A DNA stretch of 64,000 nt from Prolixibacter bellariivorans ATCC BAA-1284 (GTDB lineage Bacteria; Bacteroidota; Bacteroidia; Bacteroidales; Prolixibacteraceae), in NCBI RefSeq assembly GCF_000621705.1, contig NZ_KK211332.1:474323-538322 (forward strand). Reading direction: 5' to 3'. This document shows positions 1 to 8,655 of this stretch, one piece after another. Position 1 is the first letter of the stretch. The number at the start of each line of letters is the position of its first letter. Made by a program: the position numbers and the translations under genes. Below the pieces are notes generated by a model. It did no database searches and was not told where the DNA came from. It saw only the letters and a program-made list of their open reading frames with translations.

Positions 1-24
1 ACCGGAAGAATTTTTGATAACTGA
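1..24 (+). CDS. possible 3' end of an upstream gene
   Basis: Frame 1 reads seven codons (TGRIFDN) and then TGA at 22-24, 37 bases before the next start codon. This may be the tail of a gene that begins left of the window, which would make the lipoprotein downstream part of an operon. Seven codons are too few to identify anything, so this is only a possibility. Confidence 0.2.
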   Translation, partial: TGRIFDN

Positions 25-61
25 TTAATTTCGAAATACGGAACCTTTAAAATCTAAACCA

Positions 62-796
62 ATGAAAAAGGAACTACAGTTTTTTCTTTTCCTTCTTTTC
101 TCGGTTGCCTTTACCACATCGTGCAGTGCGGGAAAAAGCAACAAAAATTCGGAAGACAAGAAAACTTACAACGTACAGGAATTCAACTCCATTTCACTTA
201 GAGGTGGATTTACGGTGAGCCTTTCACAGGGTGATAAACCGGGAATCTCGATTGAAGCATCCAATGCACTGATGAACGAATTAAGAGTATCGGTTGATAA
301 TGGAGAATTAAAAATTGTCGACACCCGTTTTGAGCGAGGAGAACATCACGACGACTGGGAAAATATGGCCAGAAGAATCCATCTCAACATCACCATAAAA
401 AGCCTTGAAAGTTTAAGAATCAGTGGCTACGTGAGTCTAAAAACAAAGGAGCCGTTGATGACGGATAACCTGGACATTGAGATGGAAGGTGGAGGCCGAC
501 TCAAAATGGATTTGGTAGCCGAAAAGCTCCGAATCGGCGTCGAAGGTGGTGTAAGCATGGAACTGGGCGGTCAGGCACGTTTTCTTTCAAGTCATATTGA
601 AGGTGCCGGCAAGATTTCGGCATATGATCTGAAAGTCGACCGGGCGGAAATTTCGATTAACGGAGCCGGTTATGCATCAGTCAATGTAAAAAATCACCTG
701 AAAGTAGATCTCGACGGCGTTGGATGGGTCCGATACAAAGGCGATCCGGTGGTTGAAAAAAACGTAAGTGGAGTAGGATTTGTATCTAAAGAATAA
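62..796 (+). CDS. DUF2807 (GIN domain) lipoprotein
   Basis: The 244-residue product has a signal peptide ending in a lipobox with the acylated cysteine at residue 21 (FTTSC), so it should be a lipoprotein of the cell envelope. After a short polar linker the rest reads as repeated short beta strands with many glycines (for example ISLRGGFTVSL, MEGGGRLKMDL, IEGAGKISAYDL, INGAGYASVNV), the pattern of the DUF2807 or 'putative auto-transporter adhesin head, GIN domain' family, which forms a right-handed beta-helix-like fold. These proteins are very common in Bacteroidota; their function is not established. The gene ends 3 bases before a hairpin terminator shared with the convergent ornithine carbamoyltransferase gene. 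Confidence 0.85.
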   Translation: MKKELQFFLFLLFSVAFTTSCSAGKSNKNSEDKKTYNVQEFNSISLRGGFTVSLSQGDKPGISIEASNALMNELRVSVDNGELKIVDTRFERGEHHDDWENMARRIHLNITIKSLESLRISGYVSLKTKEPLMTDNLDIEMEGGGRLKMDLVAEKLRIGVEGGVSMELGGQARFLSSHIEGAGKISAYDLKVDRAEISINGAGYASVNVKNHLKVDLDGVGWVRYKGDPVVEKNVSGVGFVSKE

Positions 797-798
797 AA

Positions 799-826
799 AA
801 AGCCGGGGCATCCCGGCTTTACTTTT
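799..826. terminator. bidirectional terminator between the lipoprotein gene and argF
   Basis: A 9-bp perfect stem (AAAGCCGGG at 799-807 with CCCGGCTTT at 812-820, loop GCAT) has an A-run on the left and a T-rich stretch on the right. It sits between convergent stop codons at 796 and 844, so it can end both transcripts. Confidence 0.85.
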
Positions 827-843
827 AGCTTTCCACAAGCATA

Positions 844-1845
844 TTACTGACCCAGCGTTGCAACCATAATGGCTTTTATGGTATGCATCCGGTTTTCAGC
901 CTCATCAAATACAATGGACGCAGGACTTTCAAAGACTTCCTCGGTTACTTCCATTGCGTCTAATCCGAATTTCTGAAAAATATCCTCACCTACTTTGGTT
1001 TCGCGATTATGGAATGCCGGCAAACAGTGCAGGAACTTCACATTTGGGTTACCAGTCATCGTCAGTACTTCGCTGTTTATCTGGTAAGGTTTCAGCAATT
1101 CAATCCGCTCCGCCCAAACTTCTTCCGGTTCACCCATCGATACCCAAACATCGGTGTACAGGAAGTCACAATCTTTTACTGCTTCAGCCACATTGTCGGT
1201 TACAGTAATTTTCGCGCCCGTTTCTTTGGCAATCTCACGACAAACATTTTGCAGTTCCTCAGACGGCTGACTTGCTGCCGGCGCTGCTGCACGAAAATCC
1301 ATTCCCATTTTGGCAGCTCCCACCATTAGTGAGTTACCCATGTTATTCCGGGCATCACCCATATAAGCGAATTTCACTTCTGAAAGTGGCTTATCCGTGT
1401 GCTCCATCATTGTAAGGAAATCGGCCAAAATCTGGGTTGGATGGAATTCGTTGGTTAAACCGTTCCAGACCGGAACACCGGCATATTTACCCAGTTCCTC
1501 AACAATATCCTGTCCAAAACCACGGTATTCAATTCCGTCGTACATACGTCCCAATACGCGGGCAGTATCTTTCATCGATTCTTTGTGTCCGATTTGCGAT
1601 CCACTTGGACCAAGATAGGTCACATTTGCCCCCTGATCATGTGCTGCCACCTCAAAAGCACAACGTGTACGGGTTGACGATTTTTCAAAAATGAGCGCAA
1701 TATTTTTCCCTGTCATACGGGGTTGTTCGGTACCTGCATATTTTGCCGCTTTCAAATCAGCCGACAATTTCAACAGATATTTTATTTCTTCCGGAGTGAA
1801 ATCGAGGAGTTTCAGGAAATTCCGGTTACGTAAATTGAATGCCAT
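844..1845 (-). CDS. argF: ornithine carbamoyltransferase
   Basis: The 333-residue enzyme interconverts carbamoyl phosphate plus ornithine with citrulline plus phosphate. The carbamoyl-phosphate motif SSTRTR is at residues 56-61, the HCLPAFH loop is near residue 275, and the ornithine loop DVWVSMGE is present. That SMG loop matches true ornithine carbamoyltransferases rather than the N-succinylornithine type used for arginine synthesis in Bacteroides. The length and the carbamate kinase gene 96 bases upstream on the same strand suggest the catabolic direction (arcB role: citrulline to ornithine and carbamoyl phosphate). No arginine deiminase or other arginine biosynthesis gene is in the window, so an anabolic role is not excluded. 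Confidence 0.93.
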   Translation of the reverse strand: MAFNLRNRNFLKLLDFTPEEIKYLLKLSADLKAAKYAGTEQPRMTGKNIALIFEKSSTRTRCAFEVAAHDQGANVTYLGPSGSQIGHKESMKDTARVLGRMYDGIEYRGFGQDIVEELGKYAGVPVWNGLTNEFHPTQILADFLTMMEHTDKPLSEVKFAYMGDARNNMGNSLMVGAAKMGMDFRAAAPAASQPSEELQNVCREIAKETGAKITVTDNVAEAVKDCDFLYTDVWVSMGEPEEVWAERIELLKPYQINSEVLTMTGNPNVKFLHCLPAFHNRETKVGEDIFQKFGLDAMEVTEEVFESPASIVFDEAENRMHTIKAIMVATLGQ

Positions 1846-1941
1846 ATTCTTAATGTTTTTATGATGATATTAATGATTCACAAAATTGATAATTCTTTGC
1901 CGGGCAACCTAACGTTTATTTTTTTCGGTCACCCGGAAAGG

Positions 1942-2898
1942 TTATTGGTCGTAGTGCATGGTTATTTTGGAACCGTACGATCTATCAGCTAATTTTTTGG
2001 CTTCGGTAATTACCGATTTCTTCCCACCATTTTCCACGAAATTTAAAGCTGCCCGAATTTTCGGAGCCATATTTCCTTCTCCAAATGTGCCTGCGTCCAG
2101 ATATTTTACCGTATCAGCATAATCCAGAAACTCCAGTTTTTCCTGTGTGGGTAAACCGAAATCCTTATAGATGAATGAAATATCCGTGAGAATATACAGC
2201 TCATCAGCACCAATACTTGATGCCAGTGTTGCCGACGCCAAATCTTTGTCCACCACGGCATCCACGGTACGGTAATCCTTATTTTCGTCGAAATAAACCG
2301 GAATACCACCACCCCCTGCTGCGATCACAATATTTCCCTGCCGGGCCAGTGATTCGATCACCTCTTTATTCATCACCTGCTTAGGGAAAGGCGATGATAC
2401 CACCCTACGCCATCCTCCATCTTTTTTCGGACTGGGTTTAAATGCCCATCCTTTTTCTTCCTGCAACTTTTTTGCCTGCTCTTCACTGTAAATCATTCCA
2501 ACACGCTTGGTGGGATTCTCGAAAGCCGGGTCGTCCTTATCAACTTCCACCATGCTAATCATGGAAATAATATTTCGCTGAATTCCGTGCTTGTTCAGTA
2601 AGTTCCGGAACATCCGTTCTATCATGTAACCAATCCCCCCTTGCGAGTCAGCGACGCACACATCCAAAGGCATGGGAGCAACACCGTACATTTGCTCGCC
2701 TGCATCATTTCGCAGCAAAATATTTCCCACCTGAGGCCCATTGCCATGGCTAATTACCAGATCGTACCCTTCTTCTAACAGGAAAACAAGATTTTCCAGC
2801 GTATCCATCGTATTGCTTTCCTGCTGTTCGATGGTACCTTTTTCATCTCCGCGAAGTAAGGCATTGCCACCGAGGGCCACCACTGCCAGTTTATTCAT
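1942..2898 (-). CDS. arcC: carbamate kinase
   Basis: The 318-residue protein is of the amino-acid kinase fold and makes ATP from carbamoyl phosphate and ADP, the energy-yielding last step of arginine, citrulline or agmatine fermentation. Diagnostic segments are the N-terminal ALGGNALL, the SHGNGPQVGN loop, AAGGGGIPVY and VDKDLASATLA. It is the first gene of a two-gene unit with the ornithine carbamoyltransferase gene and faces away from ftsK across a 311-base divergent intergenic region. Neither arcA (arginine deiminase) nor an arginine/ornithine antiporter gene is adjacent, so the carbamoyl phosphate may come from imported citrulline or from an unlinked deiminase. Confidence 0.95.
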   Translation of the reverse strand: MNKLAVVALGGNALLRGDEKGTIEQQESNTMDTLENLVFLLEEGYDLVISHGNGPQVGNILLRNDAGEQMYGVAPMPLDVCVADSQGGIGYMIERMFRNLLNKHGIQRNIISMISMVEVDKDDPAFENPTKRVGMIYSEEQAKKLQEEKGWAFKPSPKKDGGWRRVVSSPFPKQVMNKEVIESLARQGNIVIAAGGGGIPVYFDENKDYRTVDAVVDKDLASATLASSIGADELYILTDISFIYKDFGLPTQEKLEFLDYADTVKYLDAGTFGEGNMAPKIRAALNFVENGGKKSVITEAKKLADRSYGSKITMHYDQ

Positions 2899-3209
2899 AG
2901 TTTTATGTTATTTATTTTTTTGAATTTTGCCCTAAATTAATGAGTTGGAACGCCTGTTCACTCATAATAATCATGCTTTGCAGCAACATCTGACAGTTTG
3001 GCCTATAAAGAATCGGGCAAACTACAAATCACAACATTCGATACTGTTAATGGTTGCAAAAAGAAAGAAATTTGAACATATGCAAAAGATGATTTTCATC
3101 ACACTCCATATTTGATGTACACCTCAAAGCACATCACGCGTTAAAAATTTGGTTAAATTTGCAGAGCATTAGCATATTTTTCATTCAGATTTAAACCTTT
3201 ATCAGGTAA
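2899..3209. promoter_or_regulatory. divergent promoter region between arcC and ftsK
   Basis: This 311-base AT-rich spacer should carry both promoters. A Bacteroidota-like -7 box TAAATTTG is at 3154-3161 in the ftsK direction, without a clear -33 TTTG. A 13-base palindrome GATGA-TTT-TCATC at 3088-3100 could be a regulator site or a chance AT-rich palindrome. The 14-base element TTAAACCTTTATCA at 3191-3204, just before the ftsK start, also occurs just before pckA. No ORF or RNA gene is visible. Confidence 0.4.
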
Positions 3210-5651
3210 ATGGCCAAGAAAAAGACCTCAAATACTTCCAGAAAAAACAATCAAAAATCCAACTTCAGGAACCGTCTGAGCAAACTCAGTAACTGGGAAC
3301 GAGTCGGTGGGATTCTCTCCATCGGGTTATTCTTCTTTGCACTTTATTTGCTCATATCACTCATCTCCTTTCTCTTGTCGGGAGGTGCCGACCAAAGTCA
3401 GCTTAGTCTCACAGCGCGCGAGATTTTGACCAATCCCAATTTGAAAATTGATAATGTAGGTGGAAAGTGGGGAGCCACAATGGCCGACTGGTTCATTAAC
3501 CGGGGCATCGGCCTTGCTTCATTTGGAGTGGTGTATCTGCTATTTATAATGGCTGTCAAGCTGGGCCGCATCCATAAGGTGTCGTTGTCGAGAAACTTTG
3601 GCTTCGGAATATTCCTCATTATCTGGTCTTCGGTTGCACTTGGGTATTTCATGGCTCCACTATACGAACAATCATATCTCTATCCTGGTGGTGCTTACGG
3701 CTTTTTCGTTAGCCAGTGGTTTAATTCCGTTATCGGCAATGTGGGAACCTTCTTCCTGCTGATGGCGACCATGCTAATCTGCATCATCATCGCCTTTGAG
3801 AACGCCTGGCCGGTAATGCGTAAATGGATGAGTCGTCCGAAAAAACAGCCGGCAACCGATACCACGCTTTCTGACGAGGAAGTCTATAATACGCCCAAAG
3901 CTCCTGTTATTAATGAAAAAGATGATTCCTTCGCCAAAGTCGTTAAAGAGGATGATGAAGTGGAAGTGGTTTATGCAGACGATAACAACAAAGAAGAAAT
4001 AGAGCTGGAACTGGAACCAGAGTTTGATGATATTTCTCCTAAGAAAAAAGCCGAGGACAAAAAGGACGATGGTCCCAAAGATCCGGAACTGGAAGTGGAG
4101 AAACGAGTCGAAGACGACGTGGTCGCGTCCATTCAACAGGATGTGCTGGAAGACTACGACCCCACCCTCGATCTTTCCCGGTATGAGTTCCCGGCACTCG
4201 ATCTGTTGAAGGAGTGGTCTACGGGAAATCCGCAAGTTACCAATGAGGAGTTAATTGCCAACAAGAACCGGATTGTTGAGACACTGAAGAACTACAACAT
4301 CGAGATTGTTAAAATCAAAGCAACTTCCGGTCCTACGATTACTTTATATGAAATTGTCCCGGCACCGGGAATCCGTATTTCAAAAATTAAAAATCTGGAA
4401 GATGACATTGCCCTGAGTCTGGCAGCTCTCGGAATCCGTATCATTGCGCCTATTCCCGGAAAAGGAACAGTAGGTATTGAAGTGCCGAACCGGAAGCCGG
4501 AAATTGTTTCCATGCGTTCAATCATCGCTTCGCGGACATTTCAGGAATCCGAGTTTGAGCTGCCCATTGCCTTGGGGAAAACCATTTCGAACGAAACATA
4601 CGCAGTCGATTTGACCAAGATGCCGCATATTCTGGTTGCCGGAGCCACGGGTCAGGGTAAGTCGGTTGGTCTGAACGCCATCATTACGTCGCTGTTGTAC
4701 AAAAAACATCCGTCGCAGCTGAAGTTCGTCTTCGTCGATCCGAAGAAAGTGGAGCTGAACCTTTATTCTGTGATAGAAAAACATTTCCTGGCCAAAATGC
4801 CGGGCGATGATGATCCGATTATCACGGACGTTCAAAAGGTGAAAAATACCCTGAGTTCTCTGAATATGGAAATGGACGATCGGTATGATTTGCTAAAGAA
4901 AGCCCACGCACGTAACATTAAAGAGTACAACCAGAAATTTATTTCGCGAAGATTAAATCCGGAAAAAGGTTTCCGTTACCTGCCCTATATTGTGGTCATC
5001 ATTGATGAATTTGCTGACCTGATTATGACAGCCGGTAAAGAGATTGAATTACCGATTGCCCGCATCGCTCAGTTGGCCAGGGCCGTTGGAATTCATATGA
5101 TCATTGCCACTCAGCGTCCCTCAATCAACATTATTACCGGCGTTATCAAAGCCAACTTCCCGGCAAGGATCGCTTTCCGGGTGGCTTCAATGGTCGACTC
5201 GAGAACGATTCTTGATTCACCGGGAGCCAACCAGTTGATCGGTAAGGGTGATATGCTGGTTTCTACCGGAAGCAGCCTTACTCGTGTACAATGTGCCTTT
5301 GTCGACACACCCGAAGTGGAATCGATTGTGCATTTTATTGGCGAGCAGCCGGGGTATCCTACCGCTTTCTTATTACCTGAATACATCGATGGAAATTCTG
5401 ATGAACCAGGTGCTGTCGATTTGAAAAACCGGGATGACTTGTTCGATGAGGCAGCAAAATTAGTTGTAATGAACCAGACTGGCTCCACATCGGCCATTCA
5501 ACGGAAGTTTTCGATTGGGTACAATCGTGCCGGCCGGATAATGGACCAACTGGAAGCAGCTGGTATTGTGGGACCGAACGAAGGAAGCAAGGCCCGACAG
5601 GTATTATTACAGGATGAATATTCTTTGGAACAATTATTGAATAACCTTTAA
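3210..5651 (+). CDS. ftsK: DNA translocase FtsK/SpoIIIE
   Basis: The 813-residue septal DNA pump clears chromosome ends through the closing division septum and activates XerCD dimer resolution. Order of parts: basic N terminus, four membrane segments near residues 34-58, 96-115, 128-150 and 175-195, a highly acidic linker at about 220-300, then the motor domain with Walker A GATGQGKS (residues 478-485) and Walker B VVIIDE (595-600). The C-terminal winged-helix gamma domain begins near 745 (AIQRKFSIGYNRAGRIMDQLE), which reads orienting DNA sequences. The linker is short, as is usual in this phylum, compared with Escherichia coli. The lolA-like gene follows after 34 bases, and xerD is about 3 kb further on. 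Confidence 0.97.
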   Translation: MAKKKTSNTSRKNNQKSNFRNRLSKLSNWERVGGILSIGLFFFALYLLISLISFLLSGGADQSQLSLTAREILTNPNLKIDNVGGKWGATMADWFINRGIGLASFGVVYLLFIMAVKLGRIHKVSLSRNFGFGIFLIIWSSVALGYFMAPLYEQSYLYPGGAYGFFVSQWFNSVIGNVGTFFLLMATMLICIIIAFENAWPVMRKWMSRPKKQPATDTTLSDEEVYNTPKAPVINEKDDSFAKVVKEDDEVEVVYADDNNKEEIELELEPEFDDISPKKKAEDKKDDGPKDPELEVEKRVEDDVVASIQQDVLEDYDPTLDLSRYEFPALDLLKEWSTGNPQVTNEELIANKNRIVETLKNYNIEIVKIKATSGPTITLYEIVPAPGIRISKIKNLEDDIALSLAALGIRIIAPIPGKGTVGIEVPNRKPEIVSMRSIIASRTFQESEFELPIALGKTISNETYAVDLTKMPHILVAGATGQGKSVGLNAIITSLLYKKHPSQLKFVFVDPKKVELNLYSVIEKHFLAKMPGDDDPIITDVQKVKNTLSSLNMEMDDRYDLLKKAHARNIKEYNQKFISRRLNPEKGFRYLPYIVVIIDEFADLIMTAGKEIELPIARIAQLARAVGIHMIIATQRPSINIITGVIKANFPARIAFRVASMVDSRTILDSPGANQLIGKGDMLVSTGSSLTRVQCAFVDTPEVESIVHFIGEQPGYPTAFLLPEYIDGNSDEPGAVDLKNRDDLFDEAAKLVVMNQTGSTSAIQRKFSIGYNRAGRIMDQLEAAGIVGPNEGSKARQVLLQDEYSLEQLLNNL

Positions 5652-5685
5652 AAAACAAAACCACTTTTTAAGTGGGAGTACTAAC

Positions 5686-6345
5686 ATGAGTAGAATGAAA
5701 AATTTTACATTAACCGTCTTGCTCGTCTTGACAACCAGCCTGCTGTTCGCTCAGCAGGACAACAAAGCGAAAGAAATTCTCGATAAGCTTTCGGCGACAA
5801 CCAAAAGTTATAAAACCATTCAAATCGATTTTTCCTTCACCCTGGAAAACCAGCAGGAAGACATCAAAGAAACGAACAGTGGCTGGGTAGCTTTGAAAGG
5901 AGAAAAATACCGGTTACATATGCCGGCATTGGGGATGGATGTTTATTCTAATGGTAAAACCAATTGGAGTTATCTGCCCGATGCAGGCGAAGTCAATGTA
6001 ACAGACAACACACCAGGACAGGATAATTCACTTAATCCGGCCAATCTTTTCACTATCTACGAAAAGGGTTTCAAATACCGGTACATTGGTGAAAAAAAGA
6101 TAGGTGACAAAAATGCTTATGTCATCGACCTTTATCCGAAAGATCTGAATAAAGATTTCACCCGGGTTAAACTTTACATTGATGCTGCCAACTACCACAT
6201 CATTAAAGCCATAACATACAGTAAAGATGGTAACACCTATACTGTCGCACTGAAAAATATGAAAACCAATCAGGATTTGCCTGACAGTTATTTCACATTT
6301 GACCCGTCAAAACATCCCGATGTTGAAGTGAATGATATGCGATAA
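5686..6345 (+). CDS. lolA: LolA-like outer-membrane lipoprotein carrier
   Basis: The 219-residue periplasmic protein has a signal peptide ending near residue 22 (LLFAQQ). The mature part reads as the LolA half-barrel: an amphipathic helix (KAKEILDKLSATTKSYKTIQIDF), then alternating strands with GWVALKGEKYRLHMP and SNGKTNWSYLPDAGEV. LolA carries lipoproteins from the inner-membrane LolCDE complex to the outer membrane. The gene follows ftsK by 34 bases, an order common in this phylum, so it is probably cotranscribed. A small hairpin (CCACTT-TTT-AAGTGG, about 5662-5676) sits in the gap. A second in-frame ATG lies three codons in. Confidence 0.88.
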   Translation: MSRMKNFTLTVLLVLTTSLLFAQQDNKAKEILDKLSATTKSYKTIQIDFSFTLENQQEDIKETNSGWVALKGEKYRLHMPALGMDVYSNGKTNWSYLPDAGEVNVTDNTPGQDNSLNPANLFTIYEKGFKYRYIGEKKIGDKNAYVIDLYPKDLNKDFTRVKLYIDAANYHIIKAITYSKDGNTYTVALKNMKTNQDLPDSYFTFDPSKHPDVEVNDMR

Positions 6346-6372
6346 GCAAAATAGATAACAAACAAGACAAAA

Positions 6373-6402
6373 AAAAGGAGACCTAATCGGCCTCCTTTTA
6401 TA
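6373..6402. terminator. bidirectional terminator between lolA and pyk
   Basis: The stem AAAAGGAG (6373-6380) pairs with CTCCTTTT (6392-6399), extended inward by CC/GG after one mismatch. A-run to the left and T-rich tail to the right serve both converging genes. Confidence 0.85.
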
Positions 6403-6423
6403 TTTTCTGTCAATTACTTATTC

Positions 6424-7869
6424 TCATTTATTGTTGGCACCCTGATCCGATTTATTCTTCCGGGTCAATTGTCCTACTTCAGCAATTTCCATAAAAGAGG
6501 TTCCACCTCCTACACCAAAGCTTCCTCCCACATAAACCACTTTGTCTTCCTCGGCCAGGCAACCTTCTTCAACCAGACCGCGAAGTGCATGTTTTACCAG
6601 CTTATCTTTATTCTTTTTCACGATAATTTCACTGGCGTGAATACCGTATGAAAGAGCAAGTTCTCTTTTCACTTTTCCGGTGTGACACTTCGCATATACC
6701 GGACGGCCACTACGGAATGCAGCCAGATAGCGGGCAGTTCTTCCCGTTAGGGTGTCGGTAACAATCGCTCTTACATCCAGCTCCTCTGCAGCCATCACAG
6801 CAGCTTCCGATAAGAATGCGGGTACTTCACCGTCGAGACGCGGTACTGGCAGGTCATTACGTCTATCCTTGCTCTTTTCAACTTCCATCGCAATCCGGGT
6901 CATGGTTTCAACAGCTTCAACCGGATAACTTCCGTAAGCAGTTTCACCGGAAAGCATAATCGCATCGGTCCGGGCATAAATTGCATTGGCCACATCGCTA
7001 ACCTCTGCACGGGTTGGTCTCGGATTCTGAATCATTGTATGCAACATCTGCGTAGCAATGATAACAGGCTTTTTCCGTTTAACACACCGGCGAATAATAT
7101 GCCGCTGAACCCCGGGAATTTTTTCGGCGGGAATTTCAATTCCCAAGTCACCGCGAGCGACCATAATACCATATGCATAGTCCAAAATCTCGTCGACGTT
7201 ATTTACGCCATCCAGGTTTTCGATTTTTGCAATGATTTTGATTTTGCTTCCCTTGCGGTCAAGAATCTCCTGAACGGCCAACACATCCTCTTTGTTACGG
7301 ACGAATGAATGGGCGATGAAATCCAAATCGTTATCGACAGCCCATTCGATGAACATCTCGTCTTTGGGCGAAATGGCCGGCAAGGCAAATGAAACACCGG
7401 GAACATTGATGCTTTTTCGGTTCTTTATTTCACCGTCGTTGACGACAATCACTTCCAGTGCATCATCTCTTACAGCTTCGACTTTCAGCTCCAGCTCACC
7501 GTCATCAATTAGTACAGAGCGATCAACGGTAACATCATTCGCAAATCCGGGATAATCGACGTAAAATACATCCTTATTGGATTCTCCGTCACCGCCTTTA
7601 ATCAAAAGACGATCTCCCTTCTTCACGGGAATGGGCTCAGCAATATTTTTAGTCCTGACTTCAGGTCCTTTGGTATCGAGTAATATAGCCAGAGAATCGG
7701 ATACAGCCCGGACATCATTTACCAGTTGCAAGGCAGTCTCGGGAGTCTGGTGTGCCGTGTTGATTCGGACAACATTCATCCCTGCTTCATACAATTTTGA
7801 AATAAATTCCGGATTACTGGTTTTGTCGGAAAGTGTAGCGACAATCTTGGTATGCTTGTTTCGATTCAT
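6424..7869 (-). CDS. pyk: pyruvate kinase
   Basis: The 481-residue glycolytic enzyme converts PEP and ADP to pyruvate and ATP. The N terminus (TKIVATLSDKTSNPEFISKLYEAGM) and LLDTKGPEVRT belong to the barrel domain. The metal and substrate loops IIAKIEN and GIMVARGDLGIEIP and the signature around PTRAEVSDVANAIYARTDAIMLSGETAYG follow. A C-terminal allosteric-type domain closes the protein. Length is normal for the family. The aroQ gene lies 205 bases upstream on the same strand. The region before the start holds an inverted repeat that could be an operator. Confidence 0.97.
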   Translation of the reverse strand: MNRNKHTKIVATLSDKTSNPEFISKLYEAGMNVVRINTAHQTPETALQLVNDVRAVSDSLAILLDTKGPEVRTKNIAEPIPVKKGDRLLIKGGDGESNKDVFYVDYPGFANDVTVDRSVLIDDGELELKVEAVRDDALEVIVVNDGEIKNRKSINVPGVSFALPAISPKDEMFIEWAVDNDLDFIAHSFVRNKEDVLAVQEILDRKGSKIKIIAKIENLDGVNNVDEILDYAYGIMVARGDLGIEIPAEKIPGVQRHIIRRCVKRKKPVIIATQMLHTMIQNPRPTRAEVSDVANAIYARTDAIMLSGETAYGSYPVEAVETMTRIAMEVEKSKDRRNDLPVPRLDGEVPAFLSEAAVMAAEELDVRAIVTDTLTGRTARYLAAFRSGRPVYAKCHTGKVKRELALSYGIHASEIIVKKNKDKLVKHALRGLVEEGCLAEEDKVVYVGGSFGVGGGTSFMEIAEVGQLTRKNKSDQGANNK

Positions 7870-7906
7870 CTTGATAGAAAGATATTTTAATATGGTAATT
7901 TGAGCT

Positions 7907-7926
7907 GCGAAATTAAGCGATTTCGC
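7907..7926. promoter_or_regulatory. inverted repeat upstream of pyruvate kinase
   Basis: GCGAAAT (7907-7913) and ATTTCGC (7920-7926) form a perfect 7-bp inverted repeat with a 6-base spacer, centred 47 bases upstream of the pyk start. The size suits a dimeric regulator, but no regulator is known here and a chance repeat is possible. Confidence 0.3.
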
Positions 7927-8074
7927 GTAACAGTCGCTCTTTTCATCCTTCTAACAACAGGAAATAAGATTTGTTTAATATTACCTCATCCCCTCAATAG
8001 CGTAACAAATTGATTTTTTGTCTATTAAATAAACCAGGAGCGATACACTGGCATAACGTTAAAATTACATTCCC

Positions 8075-8491
8075 TCAACCCAAAAAACTTTCTACTGCCA
8101 GGCGATACGAGTCGAGACCAAATCCCATAATACTCCCCTTGCAAACCGGCCCGATAACCGACTCGTGCCGAAAATTCTCCCGGGTCAGAATATTGGAAAT
8201 GTGAACTTCGACTACCGTCGTATTAATTCCGGAAATGGCATCGCGAATGGCAATTGATGTATGCGTATAAGCTCCTGCATTGATGATAATACCATCAGAT
8301 GAAAAACCATATTCATGCAATTTGTTCACAATATCCCCTTCCACATTCGATTGAAAGTAGTCAAACTCAACCTGAGGAAACCGTTCCTTCAACTTTACGT
8401 AATATTCATCAAAGGACTGATTACCATAGATGGTCTTCTCTCTAACGCCCAAAAGATTAAGGTTTGGGCCATTTATTAAAATAATTTTCAT
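8075..8491 (-). CDS. aroQ: type II 3-dehydroquinate dehydratase
   Basis: The 138-residue protein catalyses dehydration of 3-dehydroquinate to 3-dehydroshikimate in the shikimate pathway. The N-terminal signature INGPNLNLLG with the catalytic tyrosine loop (REKTIYG) is present, followed by the FQSN and GIIINAGAYTHTSIA segments and VEVHISN; these are diagnostic of the dodecameric type II enzyme. Length is normal. The gene stands back to back with xerD, with a 164-base AT-rich spacer, and is followed by pyk on the same strand. Confidence 0.95.
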   Translation of the reverse strand: MKIILINGPNLNLLGVREKTIYGNQSFDEYYVKLKERFPQVEFDYFQSNVEGDIVNKLHEYGFSSDGIIINAGAYTHTSIAIRDAISGINTTVVEVHISNILTRENFRHESVIGPVCKGSIMGFGLDSYRLAVESFLG

Positions 8492-8655
8492 TTAACTCAG
8501 ATAATTCTTATATTTAACTAGATGTCAAAAAGAAAACATCATATTATTTCAAAAACCTTTTCTTGCATCCCCCCTTGTTTATTAACAATAATAAATGTTT
8601 TCTTAAACCAAATTTATCTAAAATTGTTACAAGTTAAAACTAAAATTGCTTCATT

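Noticed and set aside
3774-4235. Minus-strand frame of 153 residues within ftsK
   Set aside because: It lies opposite the acidic linker of FtsK, where codon bias keeps the opposite strand open; the product is phenylalanine- and isoleucine-rich with no family resemblance.
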